64,000 bases of DNA from NCBI RefSeq assembly GCF_022346885.1, contig NZ_JAKRNK010000001.1:682001-746000 (forward strand). Direction: 5' to 3'. The number at the start of each line of letters is the position of its first letter. The stretch's first letter is position 1. Below, in pieces: positions 23,896-32,750 of this stretch. Under the pieces are notes generated by a model. That model searched no databases, was not told the origin of the DNA, and worked only from the letters and a program-made list of their open reading frames with translations. A program made the translations under genes and the position numbers. The DNA is from Paenibacillus sp. ACRRX. GTDB taxonomy: Bacteria; Bacillota; Bacilli; Paenibacillales; Paenibacillaceae.

Positions 23896-25218
23896 ATGAC
23901 TATTGAATTAGTAGACGCGCTCTCATCTGTGTTATCAGATGTCGTTAAGAATAAAGAACTGCAGCGGGATATTGATAATCGTTTATATGAAGGATATAAT
24001 TTTCCTCGTTCCACATTTATTGAGATTCTAGTTAACAATGAAATATTAGATTCATTGCCAGAAGAAGAGATTATCGTCATTATGAATACTGTTTATGAAG
24101 TAACTAATGATGATAGAATGAATCCCCAACATCATTTCAAGCCTCGGGATATTAAGAAAGCTTTGTCTTATTTTAGGGAAGATGAGCTTCAGGCTGCATA
24201 TCCTTATACTTTACAAAATGTGATCTCTGCGCCTACTGGGAGAGACTACGTTACAATTATGAGCTTTAAAGAGTTAAGAGCATTATGGGAATCTAAGATT
24301 ATTACGTATAACTTTAGTACTCAACGATTGTCGAAGAAGAAAGTCAGGAAAGATGGTGAAATAGTTGAAAAGCCTGACGTCAATCTTAAAAGTGTCAAAA
24401 ATATATCGCGACTGATGGTAGAGGGAAAGTATAAAGCGGACACGATATTATTGAATATTTTAGTCGATGGTCACGATGATATACAATATAATGATGGCAA
24501 ACTGACAATTCAAGAAGGAACGACAGTAAATCTAATAGATGGCATGCATAGAGTCCAGGCGATATTAAATGTGCTTGAAGAGGATCCTCAGTATGAAGGA
24601 TTTATTAATGTCTCGATTAAGCATTATCCGCTGCAGGAGGCACAATTTTTATTAGGTCAGATTAACACAGTTAATCGTTTTGACAAAACATTAGTAAAGC
24701 ACTATATGGCTGAAAGTATTGGCTCTCAAGTTACGAAAGAGCTTATGAATATTCCAGAATTGAGAAAACGAGTTTCTATAAAAACTACTCTGGATAAAAA
24801 GATGAATTATTTAACTAATTTTTCTATTTTATCGGAGTCAATAGAAAGTATTTTTCAACCTCAAAATAATAAAGACCGGTATGATATTACAGAAGTTCTG
24901 ACTAAATTTTTTGGTTATCTCATTCCTGCTTTTGAGGAAGAGTTTTTAACCCATACAAAGGAAGTTGCCAAAACGAGTTGGGTAAATCACCATAATACGT
25001 TTGTTGGGTACATTGTCATTGCAAAGAAACTCTTTGATAAATACGGTAAAGATTATCCGGTGGATGAGATTGTGCGGATAGTGAATGGTATTAACTTATC
25101 TAAAGTAGATTCCGATTATAATGATTTGATGACAACACAAGGGAAAGTGAACTCTAACAAAATTAAAAGGCAAATAAGAGAATTTTTTGAGCATTGTGTT
25201 GATAAATTATTAGCCTAA
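23896..25218 (+). CDS. DGQHR-domain-like protein (DGMHR motif), phage regulator neighbour
   Basis: ATG at 23896 follows AAAGGAG; 440 residues. The motif VNLIDGMHRVQAIL (around residues 211-224, D215 to R219) is a variant of the DGQHR signature found in DndB-like and other DGQHR proteins, which are related to ParB-type nucleases. Nearby strands TILLNILVDG and FINVSIKHYP, and a GQINTVNRFDKTLVKHY segment, fit that fold. The N-terminal 110 and C-terminal 150 residues are helical and unassigned. It is followed 26 bases later by a repressor-like recombinase-fold protein. As I recall, SPbeta has a similar pair, yopQ-yopR, in the same order. Biochemical role unknown; Gln to Met in the signature may alter activity. 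Confidence 0.75.
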   Translation: MTIELVDALSSVLSDVVKNKELQRDIDNRLYEGYNFPRSTFIEILVNNEILDSLPEEEIIVIMNTVYEVTNDDRMNPQHHFKPRDIKKALSYFREDELQAAYPYTLQNVISAPTGRDYVTIMSFKELRALWESKIITYNFSTQRLSKKKVRKDGEIVEKPDVNLKSVKNISRLMVEGKYKADTILLNILVDGHDDIQYNDGKLTIQEGTTVNLIDGMHRVQAILNVLEEDPQYEGFINVSIKHYPLQEAQFLLGQINTVNRFDKTLVKHYMAESIGSQVTKELMNIPELRKRVSIKTTLDKKMNYLTNFSILSESIESIFQPQNNKDRYDITEVLTKFFGYLIPAFEEEFLTHTKEVAKTSWVNHHNTFVGYIVIAKKLFDKYGKDYPVDEIVRIVNGINLSKVDSDYNDLMTTQGKVNSNKIKRQIREFFEHCVDKLLA

Positions 25219-25244
25219 TACCTTTATGATGGACGGTGACGAAC

Positions 25245-26216
25245 ATGGCTAACATTGTATACGAAGATCGATTATACAATGAGAAGACAAAGCTGGCATT
25301 TATGTCTGAGTATGCTGAATCAACTCAAAAAATACTTTCGAGGCTGTTTAAGGTATCGCAGACATTAGAATTCGATTTGGATAAAGATTTATTTGAGTTT
25401 AATCGTGAACAGCTTAGGCGATTATTTTTTTTGTATCTTCCCAAAACTGCCTATTCTTCAAAGGCAAATGTGACCTGGGTCTCAAAATATATTGATTGGG
25501 CATTAGAAGAAGGATATTTGGATGGTTTAAATCCTTTGGATGGAACCGCTAAAGAGTGGAAAGAACAGTTCGTCATGAAGTCATTAAAGAAATATTGGAC
25601 AGCCAAAGAACTGGACAAAATTATTAATAAATGTGTGAATGCTCAAGATGCAGTGCTTATTAGTCTTCTTTTTAATGGAGTGAGAGGAACTGCGAATAGT
25701 GAAATCCTAAATTTGCAAAAGAGTGATATTTTATTTAGTACCAATCAGCTGAGTTTAAGAGATGATGATGGCACATCGAGAATAATTACAGTTTCTGATG
25801 CTTGTATAAGTCTGTGCGAGAAGGCTTTAAGAGAAAGTGAATATGAGAAGAAAAATGGAAACGCAAGTAAAGATATCAAGTCTCCTACTGCTGCCTTAGT
25901 TTCCAATGATTTTGTGGTGAAAACTGCCTTTACTCGAACAGAACATTTTCATGAGGCAGAGAAAAACATTGTGCATAGACGACTGTCCGTTATAGGCGAG
26001 GAAATCAATGAACCTAATTTTACACCGTTTAATATTTGTTACTCAGGAATGCTTGCATTAGCAAAGGATCTTTTTTTGCAGTCAGGTGAATTAGGTGATC
26101 ATGAATATGAGGTTGTGTTTAGGCAATTTCAAGAGAAGTCTGATCAGTCCATTTATCGTATTAAAGCCGAATTTCTGAATCTGACTCAATTAAAAGAGTT
26201 ATATAAAATATCCTAG
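25245..26216 (+). CDS. Tyrosine-recombinase-fold protein lacking catalytic residues (MrpR/YopR-like)
   Basis: ATG at 25245 follows GGTGA; a GTG three codons earlier is weaker. The protein has 323 residues. An N-terminal SAM-like helical domain (about 1-105) is followed by a recombinase-like domain: LLFNGVRGTANSEILNLQKSDI (R147, where integrases have TGLR-x-SEL). The second box reads TPFNICYSGML (260-270) where active enzymes have H-x-x-R, so the His and Arg are missing, although a tyrosine (Y304, QSIYRIKAEF) remains near the end. Such a decayed active site with a kept fold is known for SPbeta MrpR (YopR), the master lysogeny repressor. Inference: a DNA-binding repressor of the prophage, not an integrase. 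Confidence 0.8.
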   Translation: MANIVYEDRLYNEKTKLAFMSEYAESTQKILSRLFKVSQTLEFDLDKDLFEFNREQLRRLFFLYLPKTAYSSKANVTWVSKYIDWALEEGYLDGLNPLDGTAKEWKEQFVMKSLKKYWTAKELDKIINKCVNAQDAVLISLLFNGVRGTANSEILNLQKSDILFSTNQLSLRDDDGTSRIITVSDACISLCEKALRESEYEKKNGNASKDIKSPTAALVSNDFVVKTAFTRTEHFHEAEKNIVHRRLSVIGEEINEPNFTPFNICYSGMLALAKDLFLQSGELGDHEYEVVFRQFQEKSDQSIYRIKAEFLNLTQLKELYKIS

Positions 26217-26234
26217 TTCAAGCTAGGATATTTT
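26205..26234 (+). terminator. Hairpin terminator overlapping the repressor-like gene's stop codon
   Basis: A perfect 12-base-pair stem (AAAATATCCTAG with CTAGGATATTTT, loop TTCAAG) includes the TAG stop of the upstream gene and is followed by TATATTG. The T run is short, so efficiency may be modest. Confidence 0.65.
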
Positions 26235-26352
26235 ATATTGACTATTAAAAATAAAATATGGTAGTATTGTGATTAAAATGGAAATGATATTTAATAACAA
26301 GGTGGATGACTTTTTATTGCAAATCATTACATATATGTAGGGGGAAATAAGT

Positions 26353-26793
26353 TTGGTAAGTGACAGCGAGATTAGCAAACAACAGCGATTTATAGCCTCA
26401 ATCATGATAATTTGTGGATTGAATAAAAGCGATCCTTTAATTAAGAAGCTACAATTTTTAATTCGAGACGAACAAGATGTTCAACAATGGATTTTACTTT
26501 TTAATGGTAATATCGACGATGTCGTATCTACTACTGATGATTTTCGTGATTGGAAGTTAAGAAATGAGATGATTAGCTTAAAGGATTTTTTAGATTTAGC
26601 GCAGAATGATTTAAAAAATGCAATGGACGGATTATTTTATGAGGAAAATGAGGAATGGATTATGGAAAAACTTTATATTAAACTTGAAAATAACGAAATC
26701 AGTTTAGAAAAAATATACTACTTGCTAAATAATGATGCCTGGTATAACAGTTTGAGGAAAATAGTTAAAGCAAACTGGTTAATTGATATATAA
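26353..26793 (+). CDS. Phage-region protein of unknown function (146 aa)
   Basis: A TTG start at 26353 follows GGGGGAAATAA. The 146-residue product is acidic and helical: QQRFIASIMIICGLNKSDP, LIRDEQDVQQWILLFNG, LKDFLDLAQNDLKNAMDG, EEWIMEKLYIKLENNE. No domain recognised. It lies in the same direction as the two regulators, behind a terminator, in AT-rich sequence. Confidence 0.6.
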   Translation: MVSDSEISKQQRFIASIMIICGLNKSDPLIKKLQFLIRDEQDVQQWILLFNGNIDDVVSTTDDFRDWKLRNEMISLKDFLDLAQNDLKNAMDGLFYEENEEWIMEKLYIKLENNEISLEKIYYLLNNDAWYNSLRKIVKANWLIDI

Positions 26794-26909
26794 AATATGA
26801 ATAAATGATCAAATATAGTTTTAAAAAATTATAAGTTTAGTTTAAAACATAACTTTAAATTCGTGGTATGATCAATTTAGAAAATAAAAAATTTAAAGGT
26901 GATACATAT

Positions 26910-27062
26910 ATGAAGACAGTGGATGACATTTTGAACTATTACAAACAAAACGCAAATACTAAGTCTGAAGCAGAACATGAGGAGCCTAAATACAATATTG
27001 AAAAGAGTGATGAAATTGAGTGTACAACTGAAATGCGATATCACTGTAGAAGTAAAGTTTGA
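26910..27062 (+). CDS. Short phage-region protein, possibly the front of a frameshifted gene
   Basis: ATG at 26910 follows AAAGGTGA; 50 residues, MKTVDDILNYYKQNANTKSE and a charged stretch, ending CTTEMRYHCRSKV. An extended -10 (TGGTATGAT at 26864-26872) lies upstream. The next frame at 27010 overlaps it by 53 bases and gives a more natural continuation (VQLKCDITVEVKFDLDD), so the two may once have been one gene of about 103 residues. Otherwise they are two overlapping small genes. Confidence 0.45.
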   Translation: MKTVDDILNYYKQNANTKSEAEHEEPKYNIEKSDEIECTTEMRYHCRSKV

Positions 27063-27219
27063 TTTAGATGATACAATTGTATTGTACGAAATATTAAATA
27101 AATGTTTAGAGCATGTATACATGCCAGATTCTGATTTTAACTTAACTTCAGCTGAATATTTATTAATTACTACACTAAGTAATAAAATAAAAAATGAAAA
27201 AATAATAAGTTACATATAA
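27010..27219 (+). CDS. Small phage-region protein, possibly the rear of a frameshifted gene
   Basis: ATG at 27010 lacks a good ribosome site, but the start lies inside the previous gene, so coupling is possible. The product (69 residues) begins MKLSVQLKCDITVEVKFDLD and continues DTIVLYEILNKCLEHVYMPD and a helical end. The alternating strand and helix pattern looks like real protein. Confidence 0.45.
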   Translation: MKLSVQLKCDITVEVKFDLDDTIVLYEILNKCLEHVYMPDSDFNLTSAEYLLITTLSNKIKNEKIISYI

Positions 27220-27235
27220 ATTATAGGAGGGTAAC

Positions 27236-27466
27236 ATGTCACAACATAAAATATACACGAAGATCAGAAATGAACAGAATGAGACCGTTTTTTTAACTTT
27301 TAGAGATGAGAAATCACTTGATCAATATCTTTATAAAAATAAAAAATCAATTATATTATACAAATCTAATAATAGACCGATGAACAAAGATTTAATTCCC
27401 TCTTCCTCCTTGTACTTCAGCTTAGTTGATTATGTTGCTGGTCACTATGCTGGAAAGAGAGCATAA
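27236..27466 (+). CDS. Small phage-region protein of unknown function (76 aa)
   Basis: ATG at 27236 follows ATAGGAGGG, a very good ribosome site, 16 bases after the previous stop. The 76-residue basic protein begins MSQHKIYTKIRNEQNETVF and has FRDEKSLDQYLYKNKKS and a FSLVDYVAGHYAGKRA end. It is the last phage-region gene before the riboflavin operon. No family recognised. Confidence 0.65.
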   Translation: MSQHKIYTKIRNEQNETVFLTFRDEKSLDQYLYKNKKSIILYKSNNRPMNKDLIPSSSLYFSLVDYVAGHYAGKRA

Positions 27467-27512
27467 TTTTTTTGGAATTGACTTGCAAAGTTAAGGTACA
27501 TATAACTTAGAT

Positions 27513-27545
27513 AATCAAGAGGGGGGATGGTCTTGATTTTTTGTT
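27513..27545 (+). terminator. Terminator at the edge of the phage region
   Basis: AATCAAGA pairs with TCTTGATT around a ten-base GGGGGGATGG loop, followed by TTTTG. It ends the small-gene transcript and marks the border with the riboflavin leader. Confidence 0.65.
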
Positions 27546-27572
27546 GACAGGGTGATAATCTCATAAAGTAAG
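27544..27572 (+). promoter_or_regulatory. Tentative riboflavin operon promoter
   Basis: TTGACA at 27544-27549 is a perfect -35. Only weak -10 candidates lie downstream (CATAAAGTAAG region), so the exact promoter is uncertain, but its place about 50 bases before the aptamer is right. Confidence 0.4.
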
Positions 27573-27596
27573 CAATTTAATAGCAATAACTGTACA

Positions 27597-27741
27597 AACC
27601 TTCAGGGCAGGGTGCAATTCCCGACCGGCGGTGTTGAATAAGCATAGCTTATTCTCAGTCCGTGACCCGTAAGAGGATAACCTCAAGCGGTGGATCTGGT
27701 GAGACTCCAGAGCCGACAGTATAGTCTGGATGGGAGAAGGG
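27597..27741 (+). promoter_or_regulatory. FMN riboswitch (RFN element)
   Basis: The RFN core blocks are all present: CCTTCAGGGCAGGGTGCAAT, CCCGACCGGCGGT, CAGTCCGTGACCC, GGTGGATCTGGTG, CCAGAGCCGACAGTATAGTC and GGATGGGAGAAGG. It lies before ribD and should reduce expression of the riboflavin genes when FMN is plentiful. The first ribosome site is more than 500 bases downstream, with a good terminator between. Confidence 0.95.
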
Positions 27742-28052
27742 AGTCAGGATGCAGTTTTATAATAGGGGACAGTCGTATTCTCATCAAGCGAATACATCTG
27801 AGCAGCCTTTTATTTAGCTGTGCAACGTGTTTTTTTTCACAAAAAGAATAGAGGATGCTTCCCTATTTCATTTTGTATGGAAGTTTATATTGTTGTATCC
27901 TTTGTGTCGCTCTTTGTTAGGGATTAGAGCTTTCTTTTGTTCTATTCTCTAGGAGACAGATAAGGTGACATTAATCCTTATGTCCATGTTTTGAGGCTGG
28001 ACTTCTTTATTGTGGGAGAGAATACGTGCCTGAGTCTATATATTTCCTATGC

Positions 28053-28083
28053 GCCCTTCGGAGGTTATCCGGAGGGCTTTTTG
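28053..28083 (+). terminator. Riboswitch-linked terminator in the ribD leader
   Basis: GCCCTTCGGA pairs with TCCGGAGGGC (one G-U pair, loop GGTTA) followed by TTTTTG. It lies 310 bases after the aptamer and 190 bases before ribD. It is the likeliest FMN-controlled terminator, though the distance from the aptamer is large. Confidence 0.75.
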
Positions 28084-28135
28084 TTTTTCATTCTTTCGTG
28101 CAGTGTTAACAAGTGGATGGAGAGGGAGGTCGTAC

Positions 28136-28177
28136 ATGAATGCCACTGTTCATGGAATCCTAAGAGCTAACGGCTGA
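28136..28177 (+). CDS. Possible 13-residue leader peptide before ribD
   Basis: An ATG at 28136 follows AGAGGGAGG with good spacing and reads MNATVHGILRANG before TGA. There is no other support, and a chance frame is possible. If translated, it could affect ribD through the leader structure. Confidence 0.25.
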   Translation: MNATVHGILRANG

Positions 28178-28271
28178 TGTAGGCGAGTTGGCAGATCTTA
28201 GTTTAGTGTCAGCTTAGTGTGATTCCATTCCAGATTCAATTCGATGAGCAACTCTAGTCAAGGAGGATGTT

Positions 28272-29396
28272 ATGCACACCGTAATCAACGATGAATTTTA
28301 TATGAAGCTTGCGATCGAGCTGGCGGAACGGGTAATCGGCCAGACCGGTATCAATCCTGCTGTGGGCTGCGTTATCGTTAATGACGGTCAGATTGTTGGC
28401 ATGGGAGCGCATCTGAGGCGAGGAGAGGGCCATGCTGAAGTTCACGCTCTACAGATGGCTGGATCACGTGCTGAGGGTGGTACTGCCTATGTGACACTTG
28501 AGCCATGCAGTCATTTCGGCAAGACTCCACCATGCAGCTTGCGTCTAATGGAGGCAGGTGTGAAGCGGGTAGTGGTCGCGTGTACAGATCCCAATCCTGT
28601 CGTCGCTGGCAGTGGCTTAACATTGCTGCGCCAACAAGCAATTGAGGTCAAGGTAGGGGTATTAGCACTAGAGGCGTACCGGATTATCGAGAAGTTTGCC
28701 AAATACATCACGACAGGATTACCTTATGTCACACTTAAAACGGCGCAGACATTGGACGGCAAGATTGCTACACATGAAGGGCACAGTCAATGGATTACGA
28801 ATGAGCAGGCAAGGGAAGTAGTGCACACGCTGCGCCATCGCCATCAAGCCATTATGGTAGGCATCGGAACAGTTTTGCAGGATGATCCTTCATTGACGAC
28901 TCGTTTGTCTGTACAAGGACTGAACCCCATCCGTATGATCGTGGACTCCAAGTTGAGATTGCCACTAAGTGCTAAAGTAGTCAGCGACAAGTCGGCCCAG
29001 ACCTGGGTACTTACCACGATCACAGCAGATCAGGATCGTGCGGCAGCACTTGAACGTAATGGAGTAACGGTTATTCGGATAAATGAAGGAGACCGTGTGG
29101 ATGTACGTAAGGCGATAGAAGCTTGCGGTCAGCGCGAAATCAGCTCCATCTTATTGGAAGGCGGTGGCCACCTGAATGGTTCTATGTTGGAAGCAGGCTT
29201 GATCGATCAAGTGGTTCTTATGATTGCGCCCAAAATAGTAGGGCATAAGGATGCGCCTGGGAGCTTTATTTTCCCAGGACCCGCAAAGATGAGTGATGCT
29301 TACTGCTTGGAACAAATAAGCGTGGAGACGCTGGGTGATAATGTTATCATTAGCGGTCTGCCGGTTCGGCAAGAGCAAGAGGGAAGGGAGGAATAG
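28272..29396 (+). CDS. ribD: Bifunctional riboflavin-specific deaminase/reductase
   Basis: ATG at 28272 follows AAGGAGGA; 374 residues, the usual RibD size. It performs the second and third steps of riboflavin synthesis: deamination of the pyrimidine from GTP and NADPH reduction of its ribosyl side chain. The N-terminal deaminase domain has the zinc motif GEGHAEVHAL (H54-A-E56) and EPCSHFGKTPPC (C79, C88). The C-terminal reductase domain (from about 145) has the TLDGKIAT and ILLEGGGHLNGSMLEAGLID elements. First gene of the rib operon; ribE follows two bases after its stop. Confidence 0.97.
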   Translation: MHTVINDEFYMKLAIELAERVIGQTGINPAVGCVIVNDGQIVGMGAHLRRGEGHAEVHALQMAGSRAEGGTAYVTLEPCSHFGKTPPCSLRLMEAGVKRVVVACTDPNPVVAGSGLTLLRQQAIEVKVGVLALEAYRIIEKFAKYITTGLPYVTLKTAQTLDGKIATHEGHSQWITNEQAREVVHTLRHRHQAIMVGIGTVLQDDPSLTTRLSVQGLNPIRMIVDSKLRLPLSAKVVSDKSAQTWVLTTITADQDRAAALERNGVTVIRINEGDRVDVRKAIEACGQREISSILLEGGGHLNGSMLEAGLIDQVVLMIAPKIVGHKDAPGSFIFPGPAKMSDAYCLEQISVETLGDNVIISGLPVRQEQEGREE

Positions 29397-29398
29397 CT

Positions 29399-30082
29399 GT
29401 GTTTACAGGATTGATTGAAGAAATTGGGACGATGCAATCTGTCACTAAGCGTGGAGAGGCGATGGTATTACGTATTAAAGCCTCCAAAGTGCTTGCAGGA
29501 ATTGGGCTGGGAGATAGCATTGCGGTTAATGGCGTCTGTTTGACAGCTACTTCTTTTGACAACTCGTCGTTCTGCGTTGATGTGATGCCGCAAACTTTTC
29601 GACATACGAATCTGAAAGACTTAAGCCCTGGACAGCCCGTTAATTTGGAGCGGGCGATGGCTGCGAATGGGCGGTTCGGGGGTCACATCGTACAAGGACA
29701 TGTGGATGGGGTTGCAGTCATTACACGGCGGACACCGGATGCAAATGCGATTGTGTTTGATTTCCGAACAGAAGAGTCTGATTTGGAGCGGTATTTGATT
29801 CCAAAAGGCTCTATTACAATTGATGGCATCAGTCTGACGCTTGTTCGGGCAAACGAGGACGGCTTTGCGGTATCGATTATTCCGCATACATTAGCACAGA
29901 CTGCTCTAGAGAAAAAGCAGCCTGGTGATACGGTGAATATCGAATGTGACATTCTTGGTAAATATGTGGAGCATCTGCTTCGTTATGGTTCAGGAATAGG
30001 GGGCCATAATACTTCTAATACATCTGTCGCCAAGCCATCTACTATTAGTACTGCTTTCTTAGCTGAAAATGGATTTATCTGA
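29399..30082 (+). CDS. ribE: Riboflavin synthase, alpha subunit
   Basis: The GTG at 29399 follows GGGAGG and gives the family's standard start [10 protein letters not shown]. The 227-residue enzyme combines two molecules of 6,7-dimethyl-8-ribityllumazine into riboflavin. Two lumazine-binding repeats can be read: FDVMPQT and [11 protein letters not shown] in the first half, and [16 protein letters not shown] with [12 protein letters not shown] in the second. It has a C-terminal extension of about 20 residues past the usual end. The cytoplasmic trimer works with RibH. Confidence 0.97.
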   Translation: MFTGLIEEIGTMQSVTKRGEAMVLRIKASKVLAGIGLGDSIAVNGVCLTATSFDNSSFCVDVMPQTFRHTNLKDLSPGQPVNLERAMAANGRFGGHIVQGHVDGVAVITRRTPDANAIVFDFRTEESDLERYLIPKGSITIDGISLTLVRANEDGFAVSIIPHTLAQTALEKKQPGDTVNIECDILGKYVEHLLRYGSGIGGHNTSNTSVAKPSTISTAFLAENGFI

Positions 30083-30134
30083 TTCCATAATGAAAATACA
30101 CAACACCCGTTATATAGGAAAGGGGCGGCTACTT

Positions 30135-31376
30135 ATGGACGACCAAGTTCGTTTTGATTCCATTGAAGAAGCGATTAACGATTTAATAGAGGGGAAAGTC
30201 ATCATTGTGGTGGACGATGAGGATCGGGAGAACGAAGGCGACTTTCTTGCATTAGCAGATAAGGCAACACCAGAAGTGATTAATTTTATGATAACCGAAG
30301 GTCGCGGACTAGTATGCGTGCCCATTTCACCTGAACGTGCCGATGAGCTCGAGCTGCCCCCTATGGTCACTCACAATACGGATAATCATGGTACGGCATT
30401 TACGGTATCGATTGATCATGCAGATACATCTACAGGAATATCTGCCCATGAGCGGTCCCAGACGATTTTGGCTTTAATTGATCCTGCCGCGAAAGCAGCA
30501 GATTTCAGAAGACCAGGTCATATTTTCCCATTGATTTCGAAAAAAGGCGGCGTGCTGAGACGCGCAGGTCATACAGAGGCAGCGGTTGATTTAGCTCGGA
30601 TGTGTGGATCAGCACCTGCAGGTGTGATCTGTGAAATTATGAAAGAAGACGGATCGATGGCGCGCCTCCCAGATCTGGTGGAATTTAAGAAAGAGCACAA
30701 TATGAAGTTGATCAGTATCCAAGATCTTATTCAATATCGCAACGAAACAGAAAATCTAGTTAAGCAAGAAGTAGAGGTGAACATGCCTACTGATTTTGGT
30801 CAATTCCGCGTAGTCGCTTTTACGAATGAGGTAGACAACAAAGAGCATGTTGCATTGGTAAAAGGAGAGATTGATTCCTCTCAGCCGATACTGGTTCGGG
30901 TACATTCGGAATGCTTGACAGGTGATGTGTTCCATTCTCATCGTTGTGATTGCGGACCACAGTTTGAAGCTGCGCTTCGTAATATCGAGGAGGAGGGTAC
31001 AGGTGTCCTACTCTATATGCGTCAAGAAGGGCGCGGCATTGGTCTAATTAACAAGTTAAAAGCTTATAAGCTGCAAGAGCAAGGCTATGACACCGTCGAT
31101 GCTAATTTGAAATTGGGATTTCCACCTGATCTGCGTGATTATGGAATAGGTGCACAAATGCTCAAACATCTTGGCGTGAGACAAATCAGGCTTATGACAA
31201 ACAATCCGCGTAAAATTAAAGGACTGGAAGGTTATGGGCTAAAGATCGTGGAGCGAGTTCCTATTCAGATGGCAGCAAATGAAGACAACACAAAATATTT
31301 GCATACGAAGCAAGCTAAACTAGGTCACATGTTGACTTTTGATAACGTGGAGCAAGATGAAAGTGCTAACGTATAG
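30135..31376 (+). CDS. ribBA: Bifunctional DHBP synthase / GTP cyclohydrolase II
   Basis: ATG at 30135 follows AGGAAAGGGG; an earlier ATG at 30069 would overlap ribE and lacks a ribosome site. The 413-residue protein has two domains. Residues 1-205 make dihydroxybutanone phosphate from ribulose 5-phosphate ([10 protein letters not shown] and [20 protein letters not shown]). The rest is GTP cyclohydrolase II ([20 protein letters not shown], with the zinc cysteines, and [11 protein letters not shown]). This supplies both substrates for riboflavin. The gene is between ribE and ribH, as in Bacillus. Confidence 0.97.
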   Translation: MDDQVRFDSIEEAINDLIEGKVIIVVDDEDRENEGDFLALADKATPEVINFMITEGRGLVCVPISPERADELELPPMVTHNTDNHGTAFTVSIDHADTSTGISAHERSQTILALIDPAAKAADFRRPGHIFPLISKKGGVLRRAGHTEAAVDLARMCGSAPAGVICEIMKEDGSMARLPDLVEFKKEHNMKLISIQDLIQYRNETENLVKQEVEVNMPTDFGQFRVVAFTNEVDNKEHVALVKGEIDSSQPILVRVHSECLTGDVFHSHRCDCGPQFEAALRNIEEEGTGVLLYMRQEGRGIGLINKLKAYKLQEQGYDTVDANLKLGFPPDLRDYGIGAQMLKHLGVRQIRLMTNNPRKIKGLEGYGLKIVERVPIQMAANEDNTKYLHTKQAKLGHMLTFDNVEQDESANV

Positions 31377-31423
31377 ATTTTGATTTTCCCATAATATCGA
31401 GCTAATTTTGAGGAGGATACAAC

Positions 31424-31891
31424 ATGCCACACATATTCGAAGGACATTTAGTATCAGAAGGATTAAAATATGGAATCGTTGCTGGTCGGTTTAATGAATT
31501 TATCGTATCGAAGCTTGTATCAGGTGCGTTGGATGCCTTAAAGCGACATGGAGTTAAAGATGAAGAAATTGACGTCGCTTGGGTGCCTGGTGCATTTGAA
31601 ATACCATTAATTGCTCAAAAGATGGCTGAAAGTGGGAAATACGATGCTGTCATCACGCTGGGAGCGGTTATCCGAGGTGCGACGCCGCATTTTGACTTCG
31701 TATGCAACGAGGCAGCCAAGGGAGTTGCACAGATTGGCTTAAAGACAGGCGTGCCTACTGTGTTTGGTGTGTTAACGACGGATACGATCGAACAGGCCAT
31801 TGAACGTGCTGGAACAAAAGCAGGAAATAAAGGCTGGGAATCTGCTGCGACCGCAATTGAGATGGCAAACTTGACGAAACAGTTAAAATAG
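31424..31891 (+). CDS. ribH: 6,7-dimethyl-8-ribityllumazine synthase
   Basis: ATG at 31424 follows GAGGAGG; 155 residues, normal size. It condenses the pyrimidine from RibD with dihydroxybutanone phosphate. The family elements are clear: [51 protein letters not shown] and [25 protein letters not shown] (with the conserved K-G-x-x near the end). In relatives it forms icosahedral capsules. Last gene of the operon, followed by a terminator. Confidence 0.97.
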   Translation: MPHIFEGHLVSEGLKYGIVAGRFNEFIVSKLVSGALDALKRHGVKDEEIDVAWVPGAFEIPLIAQKMAESGKYDAVITLGAVIRGATPHFDFVCNEAAKGVAQIGLKTGVPTVFGVLTTDTIEQAIERAGTKAGNKGWESAATAIEMANLTKQLK

Positions 31892-31900
31892 TGCTTAGTT

Positions 31901-31938
31901 AATGTAGTACCCTTTTTAGGGTGCTACATTTGTTTTTT
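31901..31938 (+). terminator. Terminator of the riboflavin operon
   Basis: AATGTAGTACCC pairs with GGGTGCTACATT around TTTTTA, followed by TGTTTTTT, ten bases after the ribH stop. Confidence 0.9.
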
Positions 31939-31958
31939 ATTTCAGGAGGTTTTATCGG

Positions 31959-32750
31959 TTGTCCGTTACATATAAATTACAATCGTTCGAAGGGCCGCTC
32001 GACTTGCTGCTCCATTTGATCGATAAAGCTGAGATTAATATTCAGGATATCTCGATTAGTGAGATTACAGATCAATATCTCGAATACTTACACAGCATGC
32101 ATGAGCTTGAGCTAGAGGTTACGAGTGAATTCCTTGTCATGGCAGCAACGCTATTATCGATGAAGTCGAAGCAGCTGCTGCCCAAGCCTCCAGTCATGGA
32201 CTGGGAAGACTTCCCTGAGTATGAGGAAGAAGAATATGATCCGCGTGAAGAGCTTATTCGAAAGCTGATTGAATATCGTAAGTACAAAGGAATTGCAGAA
32301 CATTTGCGCGAAAAAGAGACGGAGCGGAGTTTAATCTTTTCAAAGGAAGCGGAGGACTTAACACCTTTTCTACCGAGCACTCCAAGCAATCCGGTGGAAG
32401 GTTTGCATGTGGACGATTTGATACAGGCCTTTCAGCGTGCGCTTCGTAAGGCGGTCAGAAGAACGCAAGTCGCTACTATTCATCGTGATGAGATATCGGT
32501 TAAAGATCGCATAAGGGACATCGTTACGATTTTAAAGCCTTCGGGTAAAGGCTCTAAAGTAATGTTTTCCAATTTATTGCATCAGGAGATGTCGCGGCAT
32601 GAAATTGTAGTGACTTTTTTAGCTCTGTTGGAATTGATGAAGCTGAAACAGATTCGTTGTTACCAAGATCAATTATTTGAAGACATTGTGATTCAATGGC
32701 ACGGGGAGTTGGAGTCGGATGGAATTTCAGACGTTGAAGTCGATTATTGA
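31959..32750 (+). CDS. scpA: Segregation and condensation protein A
   Basis: TTG at 31959 follows CAGGAGG; 263 residues. ScpA is the kleisin subunit of the SMC-ScpAB condensin and bridges the two SMC heads in the nucleoid. The conserved front YKLQSFEGPLDLLLHLIDKA, then ISEITDQYLEYL and FLVMAATLLSMKSKQLLP are present; the C-terminal winged helix carries VVTFLALLELMK. It overlaps the front of scpB by 32 bases, so the two are translated together. Confidence 0.95.
   Translation: MSVTYKLQSFEGPLDLLLHLIDKAEINIQDISISEITDQYLEYLHSMHELELEVTSEFLVMAATLLSMKSKQLLPKPPVMDWEDFPEYEEEEYDPREELIRKLIEYRKYKGIAEHLREKETERSLIFSKEAEDLTPFLPSTPSNPVEGLHVDDLIQAFQRALRKAVRRTQVATIHRDEISVKDRIRDIVTILKPSGKGSKVMFSNLLHQEMSRHEIVVTFLALLELMKLKQIRCYQDQLFEDIVIQWHGELESDGISDVEVDY

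Noticed and set aside
25245-26216. An active site-specific integrase with attachment sites
   Set aside because: Catalytic His and Arg are missing, and no direct repeats resembling attachment sites were seen near 26.2-27.6 kb or in the leader regions.
27742-28052. A second riboswitch or gene between the RFN element and the terminator
   Set aside because: No conserved aptamer blocks or coding frame were seen; several weak stems only.
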